From Helicobacter felis ATCC 49179 (lineage in GTDB: Bacteria > Campylobacterota > Campylobacteria > Campylobacterales > Helicobacteraceae): a stretch of 64,000 bases of DNA. Location of the stretch: assembly GCF_000200595.1 (NCBI RefSeq), contig NC_014810.2:1312311-1376310 (forward strand), in the 5' to 3' direction. This document shows, in pieces, positions 1 through 12,043 of the stretch. Numbering within the stretch: the first letter of the stretch is position 1; every line of letters begins with the position of its first letter. Position numbers and translations under genes: made by a program. A model generated the notes under the pieces. The model searched no databases and had not been told where the DNA came from. It saw only the letters and a list, made by a program, of their open reading frames with translations.

Positions 1-1214
1 GCGATGGCTACGCTTTAGCGCGACATCTGCAAGGAAGTGCCTATGAAGTGTGTTGTTATGCGCACAAACCCCCAAAAAGTGCGCTATGCCAACTACAATT
101 TGAGCGCACACGGCGCGCAGGAGTGCGCATGCTAGATCAAATAGAGCCTTGTGGGATTGTGCTAGATTGCCTCTATGGTTCGGGTTTTAAAGGGGAATTG
201 AGCGCGCAAGATCAAGACTTGATCACGCGTTTGAATACCATGAGTGGGGTGAAAATTGCCTGCGATGTGCCCAGCGGATTAGATTCACAAGGGCGCGTCA
301 GTGCGCTAGCTTTCAAGGCGGACACCACTATTAGCATGGGCGCGCTCAAAAGTGCGCTGTTTAGCGATGTGGCTAAGGATTTTGTAGGGGAAATCGTGGT
401 GGGGGATTTGGGCATAGGGCGCGCGCCCTATGAAGAACCTAGCGATCTGTTTTTACTAGAAGAAAAAGATTTGATCTTACCCCTGCGCTCTAAGCACAAT
501 GTGCACAAGGGCTATTTTGGGCATGTGGGTGTGTGGGTGGGCACGCAGAGGGGCGCGGGCTTTTTGGCGGGTTTGAGTGCGCTCAAGTTTGGGGCGGGTT
601 TGGTGAGTGTGTTAGGGGATCACGCGCTTGTAGAGCAAAAACCCCTAGAGTTGATGTATGCGCCAGACATTCCCTCCCAAGCAAATGCGTTTGTAATGGG
701 CATGGGCATGGGCACCCCTCCGCCATGTCTTGAACAAATGCTAGAACAAGCCCCCTGTGTGCTGGATGCGGACATGTTTTACCTGCCCCATCTTAAAGAG
801 ATTTTAGAGGGTTCTAGCCAACTCGTGCTCACCCCCCACCCTAAGGAATTTGCCGCCTTGCTCCAAGCTATAGGTTTTAAAGTGGATTTATCCCAAGTGC
901 TAGAATCGCGCTTAGGATACCTGCAAGCTTTCAGTCATGCCTACCCCCATGTAGTGGTGTTGCTCAAGGGGGCTAATACTTATATTGCACACCATGAACA
1001 AATTTATATCAACAATTTAGGCGCGCCCTCTTTGGCTAAGGGGGGAAGTGGGGATGTGTTAGCGGGCATGGTGGGCGCATTGCTCGCACAGGGTTATAGC
1101 CCTTTAGATGCCGCAATTAGTGCGAGTTTGGCCCACGCTCTAGCAGGACGCTCAGAAGCGCAAAGTTACGCGCTCACTCCCACATCTCTAATCAATCATT
1201 TAAGTGGGTTGTGA
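1..1214 (+). CDS. nnr: NAD(P)HX epimerase/dehydratase, 5' end outside window
   Basis: Bifunctional enzyme that repairs hydrated NAD(P)H: an N-terminal YjeF_N epimerase domain and a C-terminal ribokinase-like ADP-dependent dehydratase. The frame is open from base 3 and begins with residues DGYALARHL, which match the end of the GGDGxxxARxL motif of YjeF_N, so the true start lies upstream of the window. The first internal GTG (48) is not the start. The C-terminal domain carries GGSGDVLAGMVGALLAQG near the end, the nucleotide-binding signature of the family. The stop overlaps the dnaB start (TGATG), so the two are translationally coupled. In H. pylori the homologue (HP1363) also sits next to dnaB. 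Confidence 0.9.
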   Translation, partial: DGYALARHLQGSAYEVCCYAHKPPKSALCQLQFERTRRAGVRMLDQIEPCGIVLDCLYGSGFKGELSAQDQDLITRLNTMSGVKIACDVPSGLDSQGRVSALAFKADTTISMGALKSALFSDVAKDFVGEIVVGDLGIGRAPYEEPSDLFLLEEKDLILPLRSKHNVHKGYFGHVGVWVGTQRGAGFLAGLSALKFGAGLVSVLGDHALVEQKPLELMYAPDIPSQANAFVMGMGMGTPPPCLEQMLEQAPCVLDADMFYLPHLKEILEGSSQLVLTPHPKEFAALLQAIGFKVDLSQVLESRLGYLQAFSHAYPHVVVLLKGANTYIAHHEQIYINNLGAPSLAKGGSGDVLAGMVGALLAQGYSPLDAAISASLAHALAGRSEAQSYALTPTSLINHLSGL

Positions 1215-2719
1215 TGGCATTTTCAACGGCGCAGATTCTCCCCCCCAAAGATGATTTTATTCTTGATATGGAGCGCATGGTCCTTGCTGCGGTTTTAGAG
1301 GGAGATTGTTACGAAAATATGGCGGCTTTGCTCAAGCCAAGCGATTTTTTTCATCCTATCCATGGCCTCCTTTTCCAACTTTGCGGGCAACTGCATCAAG
1401 AAAATCTCCCTATTGATGGCAAGATTCTATTAAGCAAACTTTCTAGTGAGAAAGATCGAAAAATCCTTTTTGAGGTGATGGCTACATCTCCTGTCGTGCA
1501 TTTAGAACCTTATATTGAGGCTATCAAGCAAGAATCCATGCGCCGTTCCCTTTTGAGGATTTGCATGGATGGGCGCGAACAATGCTACGCCCAACGCCCC
1601 AGTGCGCAGATTTTAGATAACTTGGAACGAGAGATTTACGCCCTCTCTGTGCAAAGCGTGCGCGGAGGCTTTAAAGACGCGCCCACAGTGGTTAAAACCA
1701 CGATGGATATGATTTATGAGGCCAAACTTAGGGGCAATAGTCAAATCTTGGGTTTAGATACAGGTTTTAGCGAACTCAACCGCTACACTGCTGGATTTCA
1801 AAAGGGGGATTTAATTGTAGTGGGCGCGCGCCCGGCTATGGGCAAGACAAGCTTTGTGCTCAATATCACCCAAACCGCTCTAAGCCACAATAAAGGTGTG
1901 GCGTTTTTTAGCATGGAAATGGGCGCAGAGCAACTGATGTTGCGTTTACTTTCAAGCTTGGCTTCTGTGCATGCTTATGACCTTAAAATGGGCCGTCTTC
2001 AAGACTATGAGTGGGAAAAATTAACTTCGAGCGCGCAAATCTTGAACGATAAATCCCTATTTATTGATGACACTAGCATGCTCACCTTAGAATATGTCCG
2101 CTCCAAAATGCGCCAAATCAAAGCCCAGCACCCAGAAATTGCCTTAGTCATCATTGACTACATTCAGTTGATGTCTAGCAATCATACCGAACTGCCCCGC
2201 CACGCCCAGATTTCTGAGATTTCGCGCGGGCTGAAAGTCTTAGCCCGCGAGCTAGAAATTCCCATCATTGCCCTAAGCCAGCTCAACCGCTCACTAGAGA
2301 GTCGTGAGGACAAACGCCCCATTCTCTCCGATCTCAAAGAGAGCGGGGCGATCGAACAAGATGCCGATCAAGTGCTCTTTCTTTATCGCGATGAGGTTTA
2401 TAAACACCGCGCCCAAAACGATCTTTTGGCCAAATTGCGCAAAGATGGCAAGCATGAAGAGGTCAAAAAACTCGAAGTCCAAATTGACACCCAGCGCAAA
2501 GAGGAGTTTCAACGTAATCAGGGCGTGGAGGATGCTGAGATTATTTTGGCTAAAAATCGTAATGGGGATATTGGGACAATTAGAGTCGCCTTCAACAAAC
2601 CTTATACTCGCTTTGAAGATCGCAAGGCTAAAGATAACCCCCCACAAGAAGAGGCGCAACCCACTAAGTTTACTCCTGCTCCTGCCAGTGAGCTGACCCC
2701 TGCCAATGAGTTATTTTGA
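1214..2719 (+). CDS. dnaB: Replicative DNA helicase DnaB
   Basis: Hexameric helicase that unwinds DNA at the replication fork. The N-terminal DnaB domain covers roughly residues 12-115. The RecA-like domain has a Walker A GARPAMGKTS near residue 205, a Walker B region ALVIIDYIQLM near 311, and the motif ending ARELEIPIIALSQLNRSLE. The C-terminal part contains ESGAIEQDADQVLFLYR and AKNRNG, typical of the family. The ATG overlaps the stop of the preceding gene; a GTG three bases earlier is less likely. About 501 residues, close to the usual length. As in other Helicobacter, no dnaC is visible beside it. Order nnr-dnaB-comEC matches H. pylori HP1363-HP1361. Confidence 0.97.
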   Translation: MAFSTAQILPPKDDFILDMERMVLAAVLEGDCYENMAALLKPSDFFHPIHGLLFQLCGQLHQENLPIDGKILLSKLSSEKDRKILFEVMATSPVVHLEPYIEAIKQESMRRSLLRICMDGREQCYAQRPSAQILDNLEREIYALSVQSVRGGFKDAPTVVKTTMDMIYEAKLRGNSQILGLDTGFSELNRYTAGFQKGDLIVVGARPAMGKTSFVLNITQTALSHNKGVAFFSMEMGAEQLMLRLLSSLASVHAYDLKMGRLQDYEWEKLTSSAQILNDKSLFIDDTSMLTLEYVRSKMRQIKAQHPEIALVIIDYIQLMSSNHTELPRHAQISEISRGLKVLARELEIPIIALSQLNRSLESREDKRPILSDLKESGAIEQDADQVLFLYRDEVYKHRAQNDLLAKLRKDGKHEEVKKLEVQIDTQRKEEFQRNQGVEDAEIILAKNRNGDIGTIRVAFNKPYTRFEDRKAKDNPPQEEAQPTKFTPAPASELTPANELF

Positions 2720-4002
2720 CCTTTATTAAAACTTCTACTTTTCATATTTCTCTCATACAAACACCCCTAGAGTGGTTATGTGTCTTTGTCTTTTTAGGAA
2801 GTGTGGGGGGCGTGAGTTTATCTATCAAATACGCCCAATACCAGCATTTTAAATCTAAAAAGCCCGTGAGTTTGCACGCACAGGTGCGCTTGCAATATGT
2901 TAAACAGGACGCGCAGGGGCGATCCTATTTTGTCCTGCAACTCAAAGATGCGTGGGGGAATGTCTTTTACACCACCAGCAAAGAAAAACTTAAGGATTTA
3001 ATCCATGCACGCGTGCGCGCCTATGGCAAAATGAGCCCCTCTTGCTCTTTTTGGCAATTCTTTAAATCTTGCTATTTCCACACTTTTTACTTAACCCTAG
3101 AACCCAGCCAAAACCTGCACACGCGCTTACGCGCTTTTATCAATGCCCAACATGCAGACACGCGCATGGGCAATTTCTACAACACCCTCTTTTTAGCCGA
3201 CCCTTTGGACAAATCCACACGAGAGATCGCCATGCGTCTTGGGATCAGCCACATCATCGCGATTAGTGGGTTTCACTTGGGGATTTTGGGCGCGTTTTTC
3301 TATGGGTTGCTCTTTTTGCTTTATCGCCCCCTCCAACAACGCTTTTTCCCCTACCGCAACGCCCATTATGACTTGGGCTTGGTGGTGTTTATCTTGCTCT
3401 TGGGCTACCTCATCTTGCTCAACTTCCAACCTTCTTTTTTGCGCGCCTTTGTGATGGCACTGCTGGGATTTGGGTTCTATTTTTGCGCCCTTGAGGTGTT
3501 TAACTTCGCTCTTTTGGGGCTGTGCGCCCTGCTTTGCCTAGCTTTTTTCCCTAATTTGATTGTCAATATTGGTTTTTTGCTCTCAGTCTGTGGAGTCTTT
3601 TATATTTACCTCTTCATTCAATACACCCCTAGACTTTCTGCCCCCCTCTATGCCCTTTTGTTTAACTCAGCCCTTTTTCTTTGTATGCTCCCCATTGTGC
3701 ACGCCTTTTTTACCCCCTTTAGTTTGTATCAACTTAGCGGGGTTCTTTTAAGCTTTGTCTTTGTGATCTTTTTTCCCCTCTCCCTCCTTTTGCACGCTTT
3801 GGGTTGGGGCGCGCTCTTTGACTCTGTTCTAACACGCGCCTTAGAGTGGCAACTTCCAAGTGTAAATTACCACACCCCTGCTTGGTTTCTAATTCCTTAT
3901 TTAGGACTATCCTTGCTTGCTGTGCGCTCTAAATACGCCTATTGGGGGCTGTATTTAATGAGTGGGGGGCTGTTTCTTGTATTGGCATGGCGGGTGTTTT
4001 AG
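2716..4002 (+). CDS. comEC: ComEC/Rec2-type DNA uptake channel
   Basis: Inner-membrane channel for single-stranded DNA during natural transformation. The protein has an N-terminal membrane segment (about 19-38), a soluble OB-like segment, and the Competence domain with RLGISHIIAISGFHLGILGA followed by many hydrophobic helices. At 428 residues it is the short form, as in H. pylori (HP1361), and lacks the C-terminal metallo-hydrolase domain of long ComEC proteins. Translation starts at a TTG overlapping the dnaB stop, so expression is coupled to dnaB. In H. pylori, DNA crosses the outer membrane through the ComB type IV system and ComEC does the inner-membrane step; the same role is inferred here. 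Confidence 0.9.
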   Translation: MTFIKTSTFHISLIQTPLEWLCVFVFLGSVGGVSLSIKYAQYQHFKSKKPVSLHAQVRLQYVKQDAQGRSYFVLQLKDAWGNVFYTTSKEKLKDLIHARVRAYGKMSPSCSFWQFFKSCYFHTFYLTLEPSQNLHTRLRAFINAQHADTRMGNFYNTLFLADPLDKSTREIAMRLGISHIIAISGFHLGILGAFFYGLLFLLYRPLQQRFFPYRNAHYDLGLVVFILLLGYLILLNFQPSFLRAFVMALLGFGFYFCALEVFNFALLGLCALLCLAFFPNLIVNIGFLLSVCGVFYIYLFIQYTPRLSAPLYALLFNSALFLCMLPIVHAFFTPFSLYQLSGVLLSFVFVIFFPLSLLLHALGWGALFDSVLTRALEWQLPSVNYHTPAWFLIPYLGLSLLAVRSKYAYWGLYLMSGGLFLVLAWRVF

Positions 4003-4013
4003 CTAAATTCAGT

Positions 4014-4019
4014 TATAAT
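4014..4019 (+). promoter_or_regulatory. -10 element for the mqnP-psd-nadAC operon
   Basis: TATAAT follows the comEC stop. Transcription would start near 4026, giving a leader of about 19 nt to the ATG at 4045. No clear -35 is seen, as is usual for Helicobacter sigma80 promoters. Confidence 0.6.
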
Positions 4020-4044
4020 AAAGAATTTGGAAATGAGGTCAGAG

Positions 4045-4920
4045 ATGTGGGCTAGGATCAAGCTGTTTGGCGAGCTGGTCGCGTTAGAACATACTATTTT
4101 TTCGAGCATGTTTATTTTAATCGCCATTGTGGTCGCCAGTGTGCAGCGTTATGCTAGTCTGTGGTGTGGGCCTGAACTCTTATTGCTCTGCTTGTTGGCT
4201 CTGTTGGGCGCGCGCAATTTTGCGATGGGTTTTAACCGCCTCGTGGATCGCAAGTTTGATCGCAACAACCCCCGCACGCAAAGCCGTCCTAGCGTGGATG
4301 GGCGCATTCAGCTTGGGGGCTTAATCCTCTTTTGTGTTTTAAACGCCCTGCTCTTTGTGGGCGTGAGTTACCTCATCAATGCCCTAGCCTTTGTTCTCTC
4401 TTTCCCTTTTTTGCTGGTCTTGGGGGGATATTCTTACATGAAACGCTTTAGCGCGCTAGCCCATGTGATCTTGGGGGTGAGCTTGGGGCTAGCTCCCATT
4501 GCCGGAGTAGTCGCCGTGCTAGGAGAAATCCCGCTTTGGAGTGTGTTTCTAGCTTTGGGTGTGGTTTTCTGGGTGGCTGGCTTTGATCTGCTCTATTCCC
4601 TGCAAGACATGGAATTTGACAAGCGTGTGGGATTGCATTCTGTGCCGGCCAAGTTTGGCGCGCAAAAAACTTTAGAGCTTTCGCGTTTAGCGCATGTTTT
4701 AGCCGTGCTGTGCTGGGGGGGATTTGTGTGGTGCGCCTCTTTGGGATGGTTGGCTTTTAGCGGGCTAGTAGTGTCTATAGGAATCTTGGTTTATGAACAA
4801 CTTTTAGTGCATAGAGATTTCAAAAACATTCCCAAAGCCTTTTTTGTGAGCAATGGCTATTTGGGCGTGGTGTTCTTTGTATTCATTCTGCTAGATGGGG
4901 GAGTGCGTCTGTATGCCTGA
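4045..4920 (+). CDS. mqnP: UbiA-family menaquinone prenyltransferase
   Basis: Membrane prenyltransferase that attaches the polyprenyl chain to the aromatic precursor; in Helicobacter it is assigned to the futalosine (Mqn) menaquinone route. Both Asp-rich motifs are present: NRLVDRKFDRNNPRTQSRP in the first half, and YSLQDMEFDKRVGLHSVPAK in the second. About eight hydrophobic helices are apparent. ATG 4045 is preferred because GAGG lies six bases upstream and a TATAAT at 4014 would put transcription start too close to the in-frame ATG at 4033. H. pylori homologue HP1360, same neighbours. The stop overlaps the next gene. Confidence 0.9.
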   Translation: MWARIKLFGELVALEHTIFSSMFILIAIVVASVQRYASLWCGPELLLLCLLALLGARNFAMGFNRLVDRKFDRNNPRTQSRPSVDGRIQLGGLILFCVLNALLFVGVSYLINALAFVLSFPFLLVLGGYSYMKRFSALAHVILGVSLGLAPIAGVVAVLGEIPLWSVFLALGVVFWVAGFDLLYSLQDMEFDKRVGLHSVPAKFGAQKTLELSRLAHVLAVLCWGGFVWCASLGWLAFSGLVVSIGILVYEQLLVHRDFKNIPKAFFVSNGYLGVVFFVFILLDGGVRLYA

Positions 4921-5455
4921 ACTAAATTTAGAGAGTTTTAGGGAAATTTGCCACCAACATGGGCATTTTACCCGCTTGGTGCGCTGTGCGATCCCGCTAG
5001 AATACGCCCCCTACGATCCCCATTTTGAAGAAGAATACCTCCAATTAGCTCAAAGTGAAACAGCACGCCCTTGGGAAGCTTTAAGCCATGGCAAGGATCA
5101 AGACGCGATGCTTTTTAAGGCGTTGAGCGATATTTATGACAAACTCATGCGTATTGAACAGGCCTTAGAGATTAAGCAAAGACATTTTATTCCCCTGCAA
5201 TCTCAGGGACTTTTAGAGGTGTTAGGGCATGGGGTTTTAGGCGTGCGCGATCCCTTGTTTGAGCTCAATTGCGCGTATTATCTGCGCTTTTCTCTGCCCA
5301 ATGCACCTTATCGTGTCTTTGCTCTGAGCGCGCGCGCTTTTGATGCCAAACTCTTAGAAGTGGCGCGCATGCACCCTGCCCACATTAAAGAAATGGATAG
5401 CTACATTGCTGCCCAAGAATTAGCCAGTTTGAAAGGTTTAAAAACATGCAATTAG
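4913..5455 (+). CDS. Conserved Campylobacterota protein, possibly degenerate PilZ-like
   Basis: No certain function. The 180-residue soluble protein corresponds by position to H. pylori HP1359. The second half (about 75-170) has the layout of PilZ-like modules in this phylum: a small beta-rich stretch with a short FSLPNAPYRVF segment resembling their xLP..P strand, then a helix with HIKEMDSYIAAQELASL. The canonical RxxxR and DxSxxG c-di-GMP-binding residues are not evident. ATG 4913 overlaps the mqnP stop and has GGGGGAG upstream. It overlaps the following gene by ten bases, so it is part of the operon. Confidence 0.7.
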   Translation: MPELNLESFREICHQHGHFTRLVRCAIPLEYAPYDPHFEEEYLQLAQSETARPWEALSHGKDQDAMLFKALSDIYDKLMRIEQALEIKQRHFIPLQSQGLLEVLGHGVLGVRDPLFELNCAYYLRFSLPNAPYRVFALSARAFDAKLLEVARMHPAHIKEMDSYIAAQELASLKGLKTCN

Positions 5456-5967
5456 GATCGAATGAATTCACTTGGATCATCACGGGGGTGGTGCTCTTGA
5501 TTTTCTTATGCTTGATCGCCTATAGCTACATCAAGGATAAGGAATTTGTGAGCAAAACCAAACAACTAGAAAAAGCCCTAGATACCATCAACCAAGAGAT
5601 TTACAAAATCCGCAAATGGATTCAAGAGAGCCAAATGCAAGCTGAGTTCAACGCCTCCAGCATTGGGGCGAGTGTGAAAAATGAAGTGAATAATAACCTC
5701 AACGCCAGTTTGAGCAATCTTTACGCCCACATTAAAGAAATTCAAGACTCTATCCAAAAAGAGCGCGACTATTTGGAAGAAAAAATCATCGTCCTAGAGA
5801 ATAAATTTAAAGAATTCGGACACTTCACCCCTAGTAATGATGACATTGATGAAAAAAAGGTGATCAAGATGTATAAGGAGGGCTGGAGTGTGGATTCTAT
5901 TGCTAAAGAATTGCGCACCGGCAAGGGTGAGATCGAATTTATTCTAAAACTAGCGGACATGCAGTAA
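5446..5967 (+). CDS. Membrane-anchored coiled-coil protein with C-terminal HTH-like segment
   Basis: Resembles the DUF6115/DUF2802-type proteins of Campylobacterota (H. pylori HP1358 by position). There is an N-terminal membrane helix (about 9-28), a long coiled coil (about 35-125) and a C-terminal segment DEKKVIKMYKEGWSVDSIAK that looks like a short helix-turn-helix. The topology suggests an inner-membrane anchor with a cytoplasmic body. Biochemical function is unknown. Its stop and the psd start overlap (TAATG), so translation of the two is linked. Confidence 0.75.
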   Translation: MQLGSNEFTWIITGVVLLIFLCLIAYSYIKDKEFVSKTKQLEKALDTINQEIYKIRKWIQESQMQAEFNASSIGASVKNEVNNNLNASLSNLYAHIKEIQDSIQKERDYLEEKIIVLENKFKEFGHFTPSNDDIDEKKVIKMYKEGWSVDSIAKELRTGKGEIEFILKLADMQ

Positions 5968-6774
5968 TGGCACTCTCTAACACCGCCTCAAGGCTTTTTG
6001 GCAAATTTGCCCGCTGTGCTTTTCCTACCCCCTTTCAAAAACTCATCAATAAAATCTATGTTAAGATTTTCAAGATTGATTTAAGCGAGTTTGCTCCCCT
6101 TGAATCCTATCCCACTCTCAACGCCCTTTTTACTAGAGAACTCAAGAACCCCCGCCCCTTAGATCAAAACCCTCACGCCCTCCTCTCTCCTTGTGATGGC
6201 GTGCTCAAAGAATGTGGGAGTGTGCAAGAGGGGCTAGCCTTGCAAATCAAGGGCAAAGCCTATCTAGTGGGCGCGCTACTAGGCTCACAACTAGAAGAAT
6301 CTTACAGCTATTTTAACCTTTACCTCTCACCTAAAGATTACCACCGCTTCCACGCCCCCTGCGATCTGCAGATTTTAGAAACGCGCCACTTCTCCGGTTT
6401 GCTCTTTCCTGTTAACGACTCGGCTTTACATAAGCACCCCCATTTGTTCGTGTGTAATGAGCGGGTGGTGGTGGTGGCTAAAGACCCTAGGGGTGCACTG
6501 CTTTACTTTGTGGCCGTGGGCGCGCTCAATGTTGGGCAGATTGTGATGCATTTTGATTCTAGCATCCACACCAACGCCCCTACCAATCCTCCCCTAAGTA
6601 TAAAGCGCTACGATCCGCCCATCACTCTAACTAAGGGAGCAGAGCTAGGGCGTTTTGAAATGGGCTCTACCATTGTACTTTTTGTGCGCGATTGCTCTAT
6701 GCCCCCAGACACTCTCTACCACAAGGCGCGTTTTGGGGAATTTTTAAGCACGCTACACCCCATCGGAGAGACTC

Positions 6775-6782
<8 letters not shown>
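5967..6782 (+). CDS. psd: Phosphatidylserine decarboxylase proenzyme
   Basis: Makes phosphatidylethanolamine from phosphatidylserine at the inner membrane. The proenzyme cleaves itself at a Gly-Ser bond to create the pyruvoyl group; here the site is EMGSTIVLF near residue 232, a variant of the usual LGST. Other family features are [10 protein letters not shown], the [13 protein letters not shown] segment and VGALNVGQI. At 271 residues it has the length of the Helicobacter enzyme (HP1357). It starts on the stop of the upstream gene and overlaps nadA by eight bases. Confidence 0.95.
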
Positions 6783-9438
<2,656 letters not shown>

Positions 9439-9580
9439 CATAGTGAAATATTCCAAATATTTGAAAAGAAAAAGGCTGGTTGTTTTGAGCGCACACACAC
9501 CCAACATCGCCCTTAAGGATTATTGTAAAATCAAGGAGTTTTGGATAGAATGCCCGGTTTAAAGTGCATAAAGGGCAGTG

Positions 9581-10945
9581 ATGAATAAATTTTTCATGGC
9601 GGGGGTGGTTTCTTCTGTATTGAGTGTTTTTTTGGTGATAAATGCGCTAGAAGCAAGCCAGAGCGAAATCACTCAGCCAGGTCTTAAAAAGAATTACAAG
9701 CTCACAACTCAAGAACGCATCAATGCGTTAAAGAAATTTTCCAGTGTTGTAGAACAAATTGAGCATTATTATGTGGATGAAGTGAGCATTAATGATATTG
9801 TAGATAAAGCCATTGATGGTTTGATGAGCAATTTAGACGCACACTCTTCTTATCTCACTCCCAAAAAATTTAGAGATTTTAGAGCTCAGACTGAAGGGGA
9901 ATTTGGCGGTCTTGGGATCACTGTGGGGATTCGCGATGGCGCGCTCACTGTGATCGCTCCTCTAGATGACACACCCGCTTTTAGGGCTGGAATCAAAGCT
10001 GGGGATGTGATCTTAAAGATCAACTCTGAGAGCACTTTGAGCATGACTATTGATAATGCTGTAAACTTGATGCGGGGCAAACCCAAAACCCCCATTGAAT
10101 TGACCATTGTGCGCAAATCTGAGAGTAAGCCTTTGGTGATCAAAATGTTGCGCGACATTATTAAAATTAAGTCTGTGCATGCCAAAAAGATCGAGGGCAC
10201 AAACTATCTCTATGTGCGTGTCAATTCCTTTGATCGCAATGTGGTTAAGGGTGTGCTTACTGAACTTAAAAAAGTTCCCAAATTAGAGGGTATTGTGCTA
10301 GATTTGCGCTCTAATCCGGGCGGGTTGCTCAACCAAGCCATCGATCTCTCCAATCTCTTTATCAAGCAGGGACTCATTGTGTCCCAAAAAGGGCGTATCC
10401 AATCTGAGGACATTGCTTATCGCGCCACTGGGCGCGCGCCTTATGCGCATTTGCCCATTGCGGTTTTGGTGAATGGAGGCACGGCGAGCGCGAGTGAAAT
10501 TGTCTCAGGAGCCCTGCAAGATCACAAGCGCGCCATTATTATTGGAGAAGACACCTTTGGTAAGGGCAGTGTACAAACCACTTTCCCTGTGGGCAGAGAA
10601 GAGGCGATTAAGATCACCATCGCGCGCTACTATCTGCCCAGCGGGCGCACCATTCAGGCAGTAGGAATCAAGCCTGACATTGTAATTCACCCCGGTCCTG
10701 TGCCCAAAGAGGATAATAGCTTTAGCATCAAAGAGGCGGATTTAAAACACCACTTAGAGCAAGAGCTCCATGATTTGGATAAAAAGAACTCAAAAAATCT
10801 CAAATCGAAGATGTTTGCTTCTAATAAAGAGGAAAAGCCCATCACAGCTAAAGATATTAGTGCGGATATCCAACTCAAGGTCGCTATTGACACTCTAAAA
10901 GTGTGGGACATTTTGATGGCCAATAAAAAAGACACAAAAAAGTAG
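9581..10945 (+). CDS. ctpA: Carboxy-terminal processing protease CtpA (S41 family)
   Basis: Secreted serine protease that trims C-termini of periplasmic proteins. An N-terminal signal sequence (about 1-22) precedes a PDZ domain (about 90-185, with EFGGLGITVGI) and the peptidase core. The catalytic Ser lies in GGTASASEIV near 305 and the Lys in TFGKGSVQT near 327, the expected Ser-Lys dyad spacing. ATG 9581 is chosen over the GTG just before it because AGGG ends five bases upstream. Homologue of H. pylori HP1350. The 140 bases before it are a non-coding leader without a clear promoter. Confidence 0.93.
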   Translation: MNKFFMAGVVSSVLSVFLVINALEASQSEITQPGLKKNYKLTTQERINALKKFSSVVEQIEHYYVDEVSINDIVDKAIDGLMSNLDAHSSYLTPKKFRDFRAQTEGEFGGLGITVGIRDGALTVIAPLDDTPAFRAGIKAGDVILKINSESTLSMTIDNAVNLMRGKPKTPIELTIVRKSESKPLVIKMLRDIIKIKSVHAKKIEGTNYLYVRVNSFDRNVVKGVLTELKKVPKLEGIVLDLRSNPGGLLNQAIDLSNLFIKQGLIVSQKGRIQSEDIAYRATGRAPYAHLPIAVLVNGGTASASEIVSGALQDHKRAIIIGEDTFGKGSVQTTFPVGREEAIKITIARYYLPSGRTIQAVGIKPDIVIHPGPVPKEDNSFSIKEADLKHHLEQELHDLDKKNSKNLKSKMFASNKEEKPITAKDISADIQLKVAIDTLKVWDILMANKKDTKK

Positions 10946-10954
10946 GGGAAACCC

Positions 10955-12043
10955 TTGCGGATATTTTTAGGAATTTGGCTTTTGTTTTGGGCTTTCTTGT
11001 GCGCAGAGGCTGAGAATACACAAACAAAGGTCATTTATATTAAGGCGCTTGATGCTCAAGAAATCGGGGCTAAAAGCGTTTATGTGGGGCAGGTGCTTGC
11101 TGTGCACTACAGCGTTTTACTCTTTTCTCAAGCCAAGTTTTTAGGAGCAGAGTTGCTCCATATCCCAAATAGCAAACAGCTCAAACGGCTTAACTTCACT
11201 CCTGTATGGAAGGCAGGACAAGATGGGAGTTTGAGCGCAACTTACTTGTATAAGGTGATGGGGACTAAGGCGGCTATCCCTGCTCTTAAGGTGAGCGCAT
11301 TTGTGCAAGATCAAGGCTACTTAGACACAGCCACTACCCCGAGTATCCCTCTTAATGTTATTGATCTTGGAGATCACCCTAACTATGCAGGCGTGGTCGC
11401 CCAAAATTTTAAGATTGTGGGTTATAAGACTAAAGAATATGATGCTTCTCACAATATTGTGGTCTTTGAAGTGAACGCCAAGGGCGCAAACTTGGAAGAT
11501 CTAAAGATTGCAGGTGGGATGAAACAAGGCTTTGAGAGCGCGCATTTTTCCTTAGATAATGCGCAAGGGATTTACTATTGCATTGTGCCAAAGAGTTGGC
11601 GTGAGCTATCCTTTAACTATTTTTCCCTAGAGAGTGGGCAATTTCAAGAAGTGCATTTTGCGGTGATTCCTGTAGAGGAAACCGTGAGCACCCAAAGTAA
11701 TCTCAAACCCAAAAATAATTTCTTGCTTTTCTCTAACTTTGTGCTCTTGTTCTTTATCCTTTTAGCTCTAGCCCTCTTTTTTCTCATTCCTTACAAAAAG
11801 AGCGTTTTAGGAGTGGCCGCGATTTTAGTAGGGGTGCTTTTATGGAATATTTTCTTTACCTATCGTAGCGGAGTGTTATTGGCCAATAAAGAGATCAAAA
11901 TTCTCCCTACGGCTAACTCCACCTTGCTAGGAACTTCTAAAAATGCCTTAAAAGTAGAGATCATCGGCGCGCATGGAGGGTATTATAAAATCATGACTCA
12001 AGATGAAAAAATTGGCTGGGTGAAGAAAAGCGATGTGGAGTAA
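10955..12043 (+). CDS. Exported membrane protein with C-terminal SH3-like domain
   Basis: Function unknown. Features are a signal peptide (about 1-18, ending CAEA), a beta-rich periplasmic region with a cadherin/BatD-like look (about 25-235), two membrane helices (about 255-275 and 282-300) and a C-terminal bacterial SH3-like segment (about 312-362) with [20 protein letters not shown]. The order resembles BatD-like oxygen-tolerance proteins but no VWA partner is nearby. It lies between ctpA and plsC, as HP1349 does in H. pylori. Start is a TTG preceded by GGGGAA. Confidence 0.7.
   Translation: MRIFLGIWLLFWAFLCAEAENTQTKVIYIKALDAQEIGAKSVYVGQVLAVHYSVLLFSQAKFLGAELLHIPNSKQLKRLNFTPVWKAGQDGSLSATYLYKVMGTKAAIPALKVSAFVQDQGYLDTATTPSIPLNVIDLGDHPNYAGVVAQNFKIVGYKTKEYDASHNIVVFEVNAKGANLEDLKIAGGMKQGFESAHFSLDNAQGIYYCIVPKSWRELSFNYFSLESGQFQEVHFAVIPVEETVSTQSNLKPKNNFLLFSNFVLLFFILLALALFFLIPYKKSVLGVAAILVGVLLWNIFFTYRSGVLLANKEIKILPTANSTLLGTSKNALKVEIIGAHGGYYKIMTQDEKIGWVKKSDVE

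Noticed and set aside
2294-2696. Overlapping frames on both strands within dnaB
   Set aside because: They fall inside the conserved C-terminal helicase domain and have no start context.
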